DNA of 8,373 bases from JAHFOW01 sp964370795 (GCA_964370795.1 CAYJME010000154.1:1-8373); one strand, 5' to 3'; positions 1-7,173 are shown, numbered from the stretch's first letter. Program-made: numbers and translations. The notes: generated from the sequence alone by a model not told the origin.

Positions 1-267
1 ATGACAAAGCGCATAGTCCGTGTCATTGCGAGGGGTCTTTTCCGAAGCAATCTCCTCGCTTTCATAAAGGAGAATTGGTTGCGGCTATGCTGCGCCAGGA
101 TATTAAAAGAAATATCGAAAGGTCTTCTTCCGATTTCGTGTTTCAGGGATGAAAAGGTATATTTTCGGGACGAGGAAAAAAAAGATTGGTGGGTATCGGA
201 TGAGGAGGAATTGTATAATCAATTTGTGCAAATATGCAGGAGATATTTTAAAGAGAAGGTAGTGTGA
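1..267 (+). CDS. Hypothetical protein, possibly a 3' fragment partly made of repeat DNA
   Basis: This is an open frame of 88 codons ending in TGA at 265-267. It begins at the first base of the window, so the true start could lie upstream. I recognise no family. Roughly the first 25 codons are translated from a dispersed repeat (about 19-60) and give an odd Arg/Cys/Leu-rich stretch. The last 35 or so residues look more protein-like: charged, with a WW pair near residue 63 and a plausible amphipathic helix towards the end. The simplest readings are a gene tail joined to an inserted repeat, or a chance frame. It ends 44 bases before cas6 on the same strand, but nothing ties it to CRISPR function. 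Confidence 0.25.
   Translation: MTKRIVRVIARGLFRSNLLAFIKENWLRLCCARILKEISKGLLPISCFRDEKVYFRDEEKKDWWVSDEEELYNQFVQICRRYFKEKVV
19..60. repeat. Dispersed repeat-like element with a short hairpin
   Basis: The core reads GTCATTGCGAGG (22-33), then GAAGCAATCTC (44-54). I recognise this pair of words, from memory, as a widespread short intergenic repeat in many bacterial genomes. GCGAGG at 28-33 is complementary to CCTCGC at 54-59, so the RNA or single-stranded DNA can fold into a 6-bp stem. Only one half-unit is seen here. Whether it is multicopy in this genome cannot be judged from the window. Confidence 0.5.
214..219 (+). promoter_or_regulatory. Possible -10 box for the cas operon
   Basis: A perfect TATAAT lies about 93 bases before the cas6 start. 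No convincing TTGACA-like -35 box sits 16-18 bases upstream, and the site lies inside the uncertain open frame 1-267. If used, it would give a leader of about 85 bases before cas6. This is a weak call, offered because no better promoter is visible upstream of cas6. Confidence 0.2.
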
Positions 268-311
268 AAGAAGGAGCTACACGAACCACTGTAACTATGC
301 ACGGATAATTT

Positions 312-986
312 ATGATGATTGAAAAAACAGAAATCTGGATAACTTGTGAAAAGATTATAGAAGGTGATGGTACATCAGTACGTGGTTTCTTCGGAAACAT
401 GTACAAGAACAGGTCTGAGTTTCACGGACATAGAGAAGATGAATTAATTTATAAACATCCATTAATCCAATACAAAGTTTTTGGCGGTTCTGCCCTTATT
501 ACAGGTTTGAAAGAAGGTTCTTATCTCTTGAAAGCGATACCGAAACTTGAGTATCTTGAAATACATCATCAAAATTATTCTATTATAAAACAGAATACCA
601 ATACCGATGCAATATCGTTTGGATTAACCGAGAATAGGCTGCGTTATTCTTTTATAACTCCTTGGATTGGGTTAAATGAAGAAAATTACAAAAGCTATCT
701 TTCGTTAAGAAAGAATTCAAAGGATGTTAAAATATTACTCGAAAGAATTCTCATAGGGAATATTTTATCTATGGCTAAATCTATCGGATATGTGGTAGAA
801 GATAAATTGCATGTGCAAGCTTCACTAATTGAACATGGAATAATTAAGGTAAAAGAAGGTGTTGCGCTGATGGCTTTTCAGGGAGAATTTAACATAAATT
901 TTTATATTCCTGATTTATGGGGAATAGGTAAGTTCAGTTCGAAGGGCTATGGTACAGTTCGGCATAATAAAGGAGGTGACACTTAA
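312..986 (+). CDS. cas6: CRISPR-associated endoribonuclease Cas6 (Cas6b type)
   Basis: This is a 224-residue RAMP-fold endoribonuclease expected to cut the repeat portion of pre-crRNA and release mature crRNAs for the complex. The N-terminal half has the Cas6b pattern VRGFF (23-27), followed by FHGH, then a segment around IYKHPLIQYKV. The C-terminus carries the glycine-rich RNA-binding loop GIGKFSSKGYGTV (204-216). Two histidines fall at residues 38 and 40; as I recall, the catalytic histidines reported for methanococcal Cas6b have the same numbers. The start is ATG 312 or the adjacent ATG 315, since an in-frame TAA at 306-308 excludes an earlier one. No Shine-Dalgarno sequence precedes it closely; an AAGGAG at 271-276 is too far away. 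It is the first gene of the operon, and its TAA overlaps the cas8 ATG by one base. Confidence 0.93.
   Translation: MMIEKTEIWITCEKIIEGDGTSVRGFFGNMYKNRSEFHGHREDELIYKHPLIQYKVFGGSALITGLKEGSYLLKAIPKLEYLEIHHQNYSIIKQNTNTDAISFGLTENRLRYSFITPWIGLNEENYKSYLSLRKNSKDVKILLERILIGNILSMAKSIGYVVEDKLHVQASLIEHGIIKVKEGVALMAFQGEFNINFYIPDLWGIGKFSSKGYGTVRHNKGGDT
969..979 (+). promoter_or_regulatory. Near-perfect ribosome binding site for cas8
   Basis: AAAGGAGGTGA matches the full anti-Shine-Dalgarno complement over ten bases. It lies within the last codons of cas6, with GGAGG nine bases before the cas8 ATG at 986. It supports that start and shows the host uses Shine-Dalgarno initiation. Confidence 0.85.
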
Positions 987-2683
987 TGATAAAATCCATA
1001 GAAATAACCTTTCCAAAGTTAAATCATTTCTGGCTAGATTCCGGCCTGTTAGGGCTTGCAATGATATTGCGTGAAGTTCAGAGTGATATTGAAATAATTG
1101 TGAATGATAAGGGTCTAACTTTGAAAGGTATTGAAAATGCAATACAGAAAACCCTTGAAAAAGCTTATGAGTTATTAATAGAAAAGTACTACAATTTATC
1201 AACAAGAAAACAACAGGAAGACACGGCTTCTTATAATTTTTATTATGCTAGCAAAGATGACAGGTTTGTCTCTTTTCCCAAGAAAAAATCAGTGGGTATC
1301 GCTGAACTTATATTCAATAAGGCGCCTCGACCAATGGGTACTTCTGTTAAATGGGCAAAGGAAGAAAAGCGGGAGGTATTAATCAACGGCAAAACCACAA
1401 AAAGAAATCGCGGTATTTTGCCTCCTTCTCACTCACCGCTCCAATTAAGAATGGATGAATTTTTAGACAAAAATGGTTTAGACGTAACTACATCAGGGTT
1501 ACTTGTTGATGGCCCGAATGCTGTTTGTCCAAAAGTAACAATTGCCGTTAAATCTAACACAAAAATCAAAGGACATTGTTATTTATGTGGAGGTGATAGT
1601 TCTTCCTTAGAGGACGCAGGCCAAACAATATTTCCTTTTATTACCGGCTCAAGTGGCCTTTTAAATTTCAACACTTTTTGTGGTAATCCTGAAAAAGTAT
1701 GCTGGAAGTGCGCTTTTATTGGAAAATTTGTACCGGTAAATGGATTTTATCTTTCTCAAGGCGGCAACCTGTTTGCCTTTTTCCCTTATTCTATTTCTCT
1801 TGAAAAGATGGTCGATGTCTATTCACCCCTTCAAGATGCTAAATATGACGATCCCGGTCTTTACAAAAACTTTCAGCATCCACTTGGTTTTGAAAATTAT
1901 GCAGATGCTTTTTTTCAAAAACCTTTTGAAGTTTTGTTTGCTTTTCTTTACACGCTTTATAAAAAAGTCCTTCTTCACCAAAGAAATGATGCGAAAGAAG
2001 ATGTATTGGATTGGGAAGAGATGTGTAAGCTTACCGTTTCTAAGTCACCCTTGGAATTTGTATTACTCCACGCAGAATCCAAAGGACAGACATCTATGGG
2101 TAAGACGGTCTGGCCATTTAGGGATTCAGTTTATTTTTTCCGTCTGATTAAAACATTAAAAGAAGATGGAATAAACATTAAAGAGACAATGCGATTACTT
2201 ATAAACTTTTCGCAGAAAAATGAAAACAGAACACTTGTGAGAAATCGAGTTTGTGAACGAATCCTTAAGAAGCTATCAACACTTGATTTGATTGAATTAC
2301 AGGTATTTAGCATAGACCAGACTTATATAAAACCGTTATTTGATTTTGTCATAAAATATGAACCTATTATCAGAAAGGAAGGGAGTGATATGAGCGTTGA
2401 CGAGCAAGAGGCTGCCGTATCATTGGGCAAACGAATAGGAATGGTTGTTGGCAAAAACGGAAAGAAGGGAGATCTTTTTGCCTTGAGAAAGGCAAGGCGA
2501 AAAACTGATTTTTTAAATGAGTTGAATAGGCTTCAATTCAAATACCAACTAACAGTTCCCCCTGACGTTTATGAGGGGAAACTTACAGATTCAAACTTTG
2601 TAGAATTTAAACAATTTTGTATGATTGCAGCGTTAAACAGTTTCCATGCAGCAACTCAATCAAAGGAAGGAGTAAATTCGTGA
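986..2683 (+). CDS. cas8b: Type I-B Cascade large subunit Cas8 (Cst1-like, CxxC-CxxC)
   Basis: This is a 565-residue protein expected to be the large subunit of the surveillance complex. Known Cas8 proteins recognise the PAM, help open the target duplex and recruit Cas3. Two CxxC pairs are visible, C198/C201 and C239/C242, about 38 residues apart. They form a likely zinc-binding insertion typical of the Cst1 branch. The rest is poorly conserved, as is usual for Cas8, so the call rests on the zinc pairs, the length and the position between cas6 and cas7. The C-terminal part from about residue 469 is helical, rich in Arg, Lys and Leu, and appears to be separately translated as Cas11 (see the entry at 2390). 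The ATG at 986 has an excellent ribosome binding site. The stop TGA at 2681-2683 overlaps the cas7 GTG. Confidence 0.88.
   Translation: MIKSIEITFPKLNHFWLDSGLLGLAMILREVQSDIEIIVNDKGLTLKGIENAIQKTLEKAYELLIEKYYNLSTRKQQEDTASYNFYYASKDDRFVSFPKKKSVGIAELIFNKAPRPMGTSVKWAKEEKREVLINGKTTKRNRGILPPSHSPLQLRMDEFLDKNGLDVTTSGLLVDGPNAVCPKVTIAVKSNTKIKGHCYLCGGDSSSLEDAGQTIFPFITGSSGLLNFNTFCGNPEKVCWKCAFIGKFVPVNGFYLSQGGNLFAFFPYSISLEKMVDVYSPLQDAKYDDPGLYKNFQHPLGFENYADAFFQKPFEVLFAFLYTLYKKVLLHQRNDAKEDVLDWEEMCKLTVSKSPLEFVLLHAESKGQTSMGKTVWPFRDSVYFFRLIKTLKEDGINIKETMRLLINFSQKNENRTLVRNRVCERILKKLSTLDLIELQVFSIDQTYIKPLFDFVIKYEPIIRKEGSDMSVDEQEAAVSLGKRIGMVVGKNGKKGDLFALRKARRKTDFLNELNRLQFKYQLTVPPDVYEGKLTDSNFVEFKQFCMIAALNSFHAATQSKEGVNS
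2374..2385 (+). promoter_or_regulatory. Internal ribosome binding site within cas8
   Basis: A purine-rich run AAAGGAAGGGAG lies inside the cas8 coding sequence. Its GGAG is four bases, and its AGGA ten bases, before an in-frame ATG at 2390. Its strength is similar to the site used by cas7. It is the main evidence for a separate small-subunit product. Confidence 0.65.
2390..2683 (+). CDS. cas11: Predicted small subunit Cas11, internally translated from cas8
   Basis: The ATG at 2390 is in frame with cas8 (residue Met469) and gives a 97-residue product sharing the cas8 stop. It is preceded by a strong Shine-Dalgarno run with workable spacing. The product is mostly helical and basic, with an LGKRIG stretch near the N-terminus and a run of Arg and Lys around RKARRK, as expected for a small subunit lining the crRNA-target backbone. 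From published work on types I-B, I-C and I-D, the small subunit is often made from an internal start in the large-subunit gene, and no separate cas11 gene exists here. The translation signal is seen directly; the role is inferred. The product is slightly shorter than the usual Cas11 size. Confidence 0.65.
   Translation: MSVDEQEAAVSLGKRIGMVVGKNGKKGDLFALRKARRKTDFLNELNRLQFKYQLTVPPDVYEGKLTDSNFVEFKQFCMIAALNSFHAATQSKEGVNS
2662..2672 (+). promoter_or_regulatory. Ribosome binding site that fixes the cas7 start
   Basis: AAAGGAAGGAG lies in the last codons of cas8 with its GGAG seven bases before GTG 2680. It selects this GTG over the upstream in-frame ATG at 2617, which lies deep in cas8 and would add 21 residues unlike the family. 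Confidence 0.85.
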
Positions 2684-3564
2684 AAAACGCAAAAGCACTA
2701 ACAATTACCTATCTAACACCAGTTTCTTTTGCAAGCTTAAATGGCTCTGATAAAGAGGCCGATAATATATCAAGCATCAAAAAGATTACGAGAGAAACAG
2801 ACCAATTCCCGTATGTTTCTGCTCAGGCTGTTCGAAGGGCTTTAAGGGACCAGTTAGCCGTGATAGGAAGACCGTTGTCTGAAGGTGTGACAGCGACTAT
2901 TAAAAAAGGTGCCGCAACAACTCAGCAGGATCCTGACCAATTTATAGATGATGACCTCTTTGGTTTTATGGGAACGGAGGAAGGAAAAGAGGGAAAAAAG
3001 GGGACATCAATAACACGTACATCGCCAATAAGGGTATCTCCTTTAATTTCTCAACAAAAGTACGAAGGGGATTTAGACTTTGCTACAAATTTTATGGGTG
3101 TTAAGGCTGGCGGCGATCCAAATATTTTTGAAACTGAGATACACTCAGGGATTTATAGAGGCACGATACTCATTGAGTTGGATAGAATCGGGTGTGGAGA
3201 AGGATTTAAAAATGAATTACCAAGCAATGAAAAAATGTCAAGATTGAAAGATTTCTTAACTGCCTTTAAAAACTTATGGACTTCAGGCAGACAAACCCGG
3301 TTCCTTGCAGATATTTCACCGAAATTTGTTGCTGCTGCCATGCTTACAACGAAAAACCCAATATTCCTTGAATCTGTCATACCTCAGAATGGCGGAATTA
3401 ACGTTGATTTGCTCAATGAAACAGTTCTAGATTTTAAGAAAGAAATTAAGATATTGACTTTTGGAGCAAGGAAGGGGTTGTTCTCAAATTTACCTGACGG
3501 GACAATTTCGATTGGTGAAGCCTTTGACAAAATGACGGGATGGATTGACGAATATTACAAGTAA
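2680..3564 (+). CDS. cas7: Type I-B Cascade backbone subunit Cas7 (Cst2/DevR family)
   Basis: This 294-residue RAMP-fold protein is expected to polymerise along the crRNA spacer and form the backbone of the complex. The N-terminus has the DevR/Cst2 signature: FASLNGSDKE (17-26), KKITR, then PYVSAQAVRRALRD (44-57). A conserved central block reads MGVKAGGDP followed by GIYRGTI. The length is normal for the family. The start is GTG at 2680, overlapping the cas8 TGA by four bases (GTGA), so translation is probably coupled to that of cas8 and Cas11. A 12-base gap separates it from cas5. The gene is intact. Its DevR relatives were first noted in Myxococcus development, but the context here is plainly CRISPR. 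Confidence 0.93.
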   Translation: MKNAKALTITYLTPVSFASLNGSDKEADNISSIKKITRETDQFPYVSAQAVRRALRDQLAVIGRPLSEGVTATIKKGAATTQQDPDQFIDDDLFGFMGTEEGKEGKKGTSITRTSPIRVSPLISQQKYEGDLDFATNFMGVKAGGDPNIFETEIHSGIYRGTILIELDRIGCGEGFKNELPSNEKMSRLKDFLTAFKNLWTSGRQTRFLADISPKFVAAAMLTTKNPIFLESVIPQNGGINVDLLNETVLDFKKEIKILTFGARKGLFSNLPDGTISIGEAFDKMTGWIDEYYK

Positions 3565-3576
3565 GAGAGGTGTATT

Positions 3577-4287
3577 ATGTTTGCTTTCAAAGTTAAGTCG
3601 TTTGCAACAACTGCATCTTTCAGAATCCCAGAAAGTCACACGTTTCAACAGACACTCCCATTACCACCCGTTACTACTATAACGGGTTTAATGGGAGCAG
3701 CTTTGGGCATGAATTTTAACGATGCAATGAATTTTAGAGAACAGAAAGGTATTCTTTTCGGTGTTATCGGTTCACACAAAGGAGAGATGAGGGATCTGTG
3801 GAAATATAATAAAATAAAATCTGGAGAATCCTTAAAAGATGTTTTGATAAGAGAGTATTTGACCGATTTTTCCATGACCGTCGCTATCGGTTCTAAAGAT
3901 AAGGCTATATTATCTGAAGTAAGAAATTGTTTTTGTAATCCTAAATATGCCCTTACAGCCGGCAATAGCGACGACTTGTTGAAAATTTGCAGAATTACCG
4001 CTGTTTGCGAAGTTAATTCTGATCAATGTTCTGATTTTGAGAACACGGTATTACCGGGTGATCAAACACAAGACTATAAACCACCGAATGACTTTTTGAA
4101 AAATACACCAATAACGTATACAGTGCGGGCACCGCAGGTATTCCTTTTACCAACTGAATTTAAATTTGATGGCGAAGAAAGACGGGTAAGTAAAAGAGAA
4201 CAATTTACCTTTGTCGGTTCTCCGTTAAGATTGAAAAACCCTATCCTTGTCTATAAAATAGATGATATTTCGGTTGTCTTATTATGA
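3577..4287 (+). CDS. cas5: Type I-B Cascade subunit Cas5
   Basis: This 236-residue RAMP-fold protein is expected to bind the 5' handle of the crRNA and anchor the foot of the Cascade complex next to Cas8. The N-terminal 44 residues show the Cas5 pattern: a first strand FKVKSFATTASFR, then FQQTLPLPPVTTITGL and a small-residue helix GAALG. The C-terminal half has a hydrophobic strand VFLLP and ends in a short beta strand. ATG 3577 has a GAGAGG ribosome binding site six bases upstream. The stop overlaps the cas3 start as ATGA (4284-4287), indicating coupling. The position between cas7 and cas3 fits. Assignment to the Cas5t/Cas5b branch rather than another Cas5 type follows from the neighbours. 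Confidence 0.9.
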   Translation: MFAFKVKSFATTASFRIPESHTFQQTLPLPPVTTITGLMGAALGMNFNDAMNFREQKGILFGVIGSHKGEMRDLWKYNKIKSGESLKDVLIREYLTDFSMTVAIGSKDKAILSEVRNCFCNPKYALTAGNSDDLLKICRITAVCEVNSDQCSDFENTVLPGDQTQDYKPPNDFLKNTPITYTVRAPQVFLLPTEFKFDGEERRVSKREQFTFVGSPLRLKNPILVYKIDDISVVLL

Positions 4288-6530
4288 GTTTCCACGCAAA
4301 GCCAGATCAAACTTATAGAGAACATCTTGACGCTGTGTATTTAGCATGGAAAGAGACGGTAAATGCAAAAAGACCGCTTATTGAGAGAATAGCTAAAAAA
4401 TACAACTTTTCTGTAGAACGTTTTCTCAAGGGCTCGCTCCTTACTATTGCATTTCACGATATTGGTAAAATGATAGAACCATTTCAGGAAATGATCCTGG
4501 CAATAAGACACAATAAATCTTTTGATAAAAAGAGAAATTACCGTCACGAATTGGTGTCTTTTGTATATACCGCAAAATACTGGCAAAAGATAAATAAAGA
4601 AAATTATTTATCAAGTATTCCACTAGAAGCTTTAGCAGTTGTTAGCCACCACAAAATGCTTGATTCAGATTTAACTGCGTTTAACAGAGAATGTATAGCC
4701 TCTCTGCCAAAAGTCTTACCCGCTGGAATAAATGAAGCTATCGTAATTGCAGAAGAATTGTTTAAAAAAGAGGGTATGGGTATTCCATTTATAAATGACA
4801 TCTCTAAATGTGAAGACCCATATAAGTCTTTATCAGATCTGGTTTCAAGTGGTCTTTTGAGCAAGGGAAGTGAAAAAGATGGAACTGAAAAAACAAGAGT
4901 AATTTATTTCCTTCTGAAAGGAATTCTTCATTATGCTGATTGGCATGGTTCAGGAAAAACGTCTGTTAGATATAGTTTAAATAAAGATGCTGCTACTATA
5001 ATCGATGAACTTGCAAATCGTTGCCGTACTAAAGGAATAGTTTATGAAGGACTCAGACCATTTCAGGAAGCATGTAGAAACCATTCTGGGCATTTAATAG
5101 CAGTAGCCCCAACTGGAAGTGGTAAGACAGAGGCATCAATCTTATGGGCATTAAAGAATGCAAAGGAAATGGGTGGTGCAAAGATTATATATCTTCTTCC
5201 TACAATGGTAACAGCAAACAGTATATGGAATAGATTGGTTGATTTCTTTGGCGAGGAAAATATCGGACTGACTCATTCTACAGCAAATCTATTTTTACAA
5301 GATGATTCAATAGAGGTTGAAGAAGATATTTGGGAAAACCGCCGAGACATCCTCTTTAATCAATCATTTATCAAACCGATTACTGTTGGCACTATAGACC
5401 AGTTGCTTACCGCAGGGTTCAATTCTGGGAAATGGGTATTAAAAGAAGTAAATGCCTCCAATGCCGTTATTATCATGGACGAAATCCATGCCTATGATGG
5501 CTGGACATTGGGTCTTATTATTTCAACAATCAGGCATTTTAGTCCACTTGGTACTCGTTTTATGCTTATGAGCGCTACATTACCCCTTTCATTACAACAA
5601 TTATTCTCTGAGGAGCTTCGACTTCCAAGTAATACGGTAATCAAAGAAGAAACTCTTTTAAAAGCTAAAAGGAGTAAATATTTTGTAGAAAAGGATCTGA
5701 TAGAAAATGCTCTTGAAAGCATTGAGCAGGCTATATTGAATGGCAAAAAGGTATTGGTGGTAGTTAATACTGTTAGCCTTTGTCAAGACTTAGCTCAAAA
5801 ATTATCAAAGCTTAAACCTATCTGCTATCATTCTCAATTCATATTGAAAGATCGCAAGGCAATAGAAGGGAAAATTAATAACGCCAAATTTGTTATTGCT
5901 ACTCAAGTAATAGAAGTATCTCTGGATATTGACTATGATTGGCTTTTCACAGAATGCGCTCCGCCTGATGCTATTGCCCAAAGGGCAGGAAGGGTTAATA
6001 GATACAGGGATTCTCAAAGAGACAGCCATGTGTATATTTTTAAGGCATCAGAAAAATCTGGGAAAATATATAACCCGATTAATGATCCAAGCCTCTTAAC
6101 ACGTTCCTTTGAGGCATTTAAAAAAGCACATGAGGAGATTAGTGAAAATGACCTTGTTGGATTGATAGAAGAGGTTTACAAAGATTACAGAATTGAAAAT
6201 TCTGAATCTTTTAATGAGGCTATTCAGCAATATCGATTGTCACAGAAAAACAGAAATATGATTTTTGATAGTCGTCTAAAAGAAGACAAACAAGAGGTTA
6301 CTCGACAGACAAGATACGAAACAGTTTCTGTAATACCGAGATGCTTTAAAGACTTGGTATTAAAATTGAAACCCGTTGAAAGACGATGGTATGAGATAAA
6401 GCTTCCGTTATGGTATGTATACAAAAATAAGGAAGATGTGAAAGGAATTACTTTTTGTGATGTTGATTATGATTCTAATGTTGGGGCAATATTTATAAAG
6501 GATGCAGAAGTGTCGAGTATGATTATTTAA
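4284..6530 (+). CDS. cas3: CRISPR nuclease-helicase Cas3 (HD domain fused to SF2 helicase)
   Basis: This 748-residue effector is expected to nick and processively degrade DNA marked by Cascade. The N-terminal HD nuclease (about 1-222) keeps its probable metal ligands: H14, H58-D59 in FHDIGK, H88 in RHE, H122-H123 in SHHK and D219 in YAD. The helicase follows with an LRPFQ element, Walker A APTGSGKT (275-282), the DEIH box (399-402), motif III SATL (430-433), a motif V segment around TQVIEVSLDID, and motif VI QRAGRVNR (566-573). All key residues are present, so both activities should be intact. There is no good Shine-Dalgarno site; the start overlaps the cas5 stop (ATGA), so it is probably translated by reinitiation. 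It is the last gene of the effector operon, and no cas4 follows it. Confidence 0.96.
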   Translation: MSFHAKPDQTYREHLDAVYLAWKETVNAKRPLIERIAKKYNFSVERFLKGSLLTIAFHDIGKMIEPFQEMILAIRHNKSFDKKRNYRHELVSFVYTAKYWQKINKENYLSSIPLEALAVVSHHKMLDSDLTAFNRECIASLPKVLPAGINEAIVIAEELFKKEGMGIPFINDISKCEDPYKSLSDLVSSGLLSKGSEKDGTEKTRVIYFLLKGILHYADWHGSGKTSVRYSLNKDAATIIDELANRCRTKGIVYEGLRPFQEACRNHSGHLIAVAPTGSGKTEASILWALKNAKEMGGAKIIYLLPTMVTANSIWNRLVDFFGEENIGLTHSTANLFLQDDSIEVEEDIWENRRDILFNQSFIKPITVGTIDQLLTAGFNSGKWVLKEVNASNAVIIMDEIHAYDGWTLGLIISTIRHFSPLGTRFMLMSATLPLSLQQLFSEELRLPSNTVIKEETLLKAKRSKYFVEKDLIENALESIEQAILNGKKVLVVVNTVSLCQDLAQKLSKLKPICYHSQFILKDRKAIEGKINNAKFVIATQVIEVSLDIDYDWLFTECAPPDAIAQRAGRVNRYRDSQRDSHVYIFKASEKSGKIYNPINDPSLLTRSFEAFKKAHEEISENDLVGLIEEVYKDYRIENSESFNEAIQQYRLSQKNRNMIFDSRLKEDKQEVTRQTRYETVSVIPRCFKDLVLKLKPVERRWYEIKLPLWYVYKNKEDVKGITFCDVDYDSNVGAIFIKDAEVSSMII

Positions 6531-6533
6531 TAC

Positions 6534-6722
6534 ATGAAACTCTATAGAAACAAAGTAAATTATTATTCAAAAAACCGCCATATTTTGAACAAAACTATAT
6601 TGTTTAAAGGCACCCCCATGCTCGGCTTTCTTGGCACATTCTCAGTAAACTTTGAAATCCCTGATTACTGGGGCATTGGTAAATCGGTTTCGAGGAGGTT
6701 TGGGACGATTAAAAGAGTTTAG
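6534..6722 (+). pseudogene. Remnant of a second cas6 (C-terminal part only)
   Basis: This open frame of 62 codons starts three bases after the cas3 stop. From about residue 16 it resembles the C-terminus of Cas6b: a strand around LGFLGTFSVNFEIP, then the glycine-rich loop WGIGKSVSRRFGTI (46-59). The same region of the intact cas6 here reads WGIGKFSSKGYGTV, so the two are homologous but clearly different, and this is not a recent copy. The N-terminal two-thirds, including the catalytic histidines, are missing, and other frames of 6531-6610 show no more of it. The natural C-terminus is kept, so the loss was from the 5' side. I see no Shine-Dalgarno site at the ATG. Its stop falls in the first unit of the following 8-base repeat array. 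Confidence 0.75.
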
Positions 6723-6769
6723 GAGTTGAAGAGTTGAAGAGTTCGGGAGTTGGGGAGTTGAGGAGTTTA
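6714..6769 (+). repeat. Seven-unit array of an 8-base motif (RGAGTTNN), left flank
   Basis: Seven consecutive 8-base units fit RGAGTTNN without a break in phase. The last two bases of each unit vary (TA, GA, GA, CG, GG, GA, TA). The array begins in the last codons of the cas6 remnant and ends 16 bases before the four-helix-bundle gene. It is complementary in register to the array at 7142-7173; the longest exact inverted match is 14 bases, 6714-6727 with 7151-7164. Confidence 0.9.
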
Positions 6770-6785
6770 TGAAAAGGGGGTAAAT

Positions 6786-7151
6786 ATGGCAAAGATAGAA
6801 AGATTTGAGGATATTCAGGCGTGGCAAAAGGCGAGGGAATTGAACAAGGATATTTATAAAGTAACCATGCAACCTTCTTTCTCAAAAGATTTTTCCCTGA
6901 AGGATCAAATTCGTAGGGCATCGGTTTCTATTATGGCAAATATTGCGGAAGGGTTTGGTCGTAGAAGCAACAAAGAGTTTTCTAATTTTTTAAACATGGC
7001 GCATGGTTCAGCGGCAGAGGTTCAATGTCACCTCTACGTTGCTTTGGACATGAATTATATTACTAAAACAGACCTTGAAATGCTTTATCAGAAGGCTGAC
7101 GAGGTTTCAAAAATGATACAAGGTTTTATGAACTATCTCAATAACTCCTAA
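6786..7151 (+). CDS. Four-helix-bundle protein (23S rRNA intervening-sequence / S23 family)
   Basis: This 121-residue protein matches the free-standing four-helix-bundle family first seen in intervening sequences of 23S rRNA, and related to the Avd accessory protein of diversity-generating retroelements. The signature is clear: FEDIQAWQKAREL (8-20), FSLKDQIRRAS, then SIMANIAEGFGRRSNKEF and MAHGSAAEVQ, ending with a long C-terminal helix. It is all alpha and basic, probably oligomeric and nucleic-acid binding by analogy with Avd; its own function is unknown. ATG 6786 has an AAAAGGGGG ribosome binding site five bases upstream. Inverted 8-base arrays flank it on both sides, and its stop lies in the right one. 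No reverse transcriptase or rRNA gene is nearby, so it is most likely a mobile passenger between the cas3 and cas1 ends of the locus. Confidence 0.9.
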   Translation: MAKIERFEDIQAWQKARELNKDIYKVTMQPSFSKDFSLKDQIRRASVSIMANIAEGFGRRSNKEFSNFLNMAHGSAAEVQCHLYVALDMNYITKTDLEMLYQKADEVSKMIQGFMNYLNNS

Positions 7152-7173
7152 ACTCCTAAACTCTCAAACTCTA
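7142..7173 (+). repeat. Four-unit array of the complementary 8-base motif (NNAACTCY), right flank
   Basis: Four units, TAACTCCT, AAACTCCT, AAACTCTC and AAACTCTA, follow each other with the same 8-base period as the left array and are its reverse complement. The array covers the last codons of the four-helix-bundle gene and stops five bases before the cas1 ATG. In a transcript it could pair with four of the seven left units to form a long stem with the gene in the loop. Confidence 0.88.

Noticed and set aside
1740..2147. 135-codon plus-strand open frame inside cas8
   Set aside because: It is a shifted-frame shadow of cas8, rich in Phe and Leu, with no family signature. The cas8 frame here is supported by the second CxxC pair nearby.
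2617..2679. Upstream ATG for cas7
   Set aside because: It would add 21 residues translated from the cas8 reading region and has no ribosome binding site. GTG 2680 has a strong one and gives the normal family N-terminus.
6642..6921. Two overlapping minus-strand open frames with Ser/Thr/Pro/Leu/Asn-rich repeats
   Set aside because: The repetitive peptide is just the translation of the 8-base GAGTT array read backwards. It overlaps the clear four-helix-bundle gene and the cas6 remnant on the other strand.
6714..7173. CRISPR array or diversity-generating retroelement
   Set aside because: The repeats are 8-base units with no spacers, so this is not a CRISPR array. The four-helix-bundle protein is related to Avd, but there is no reverse transcriptase, template repeat or variable repeat in the window.
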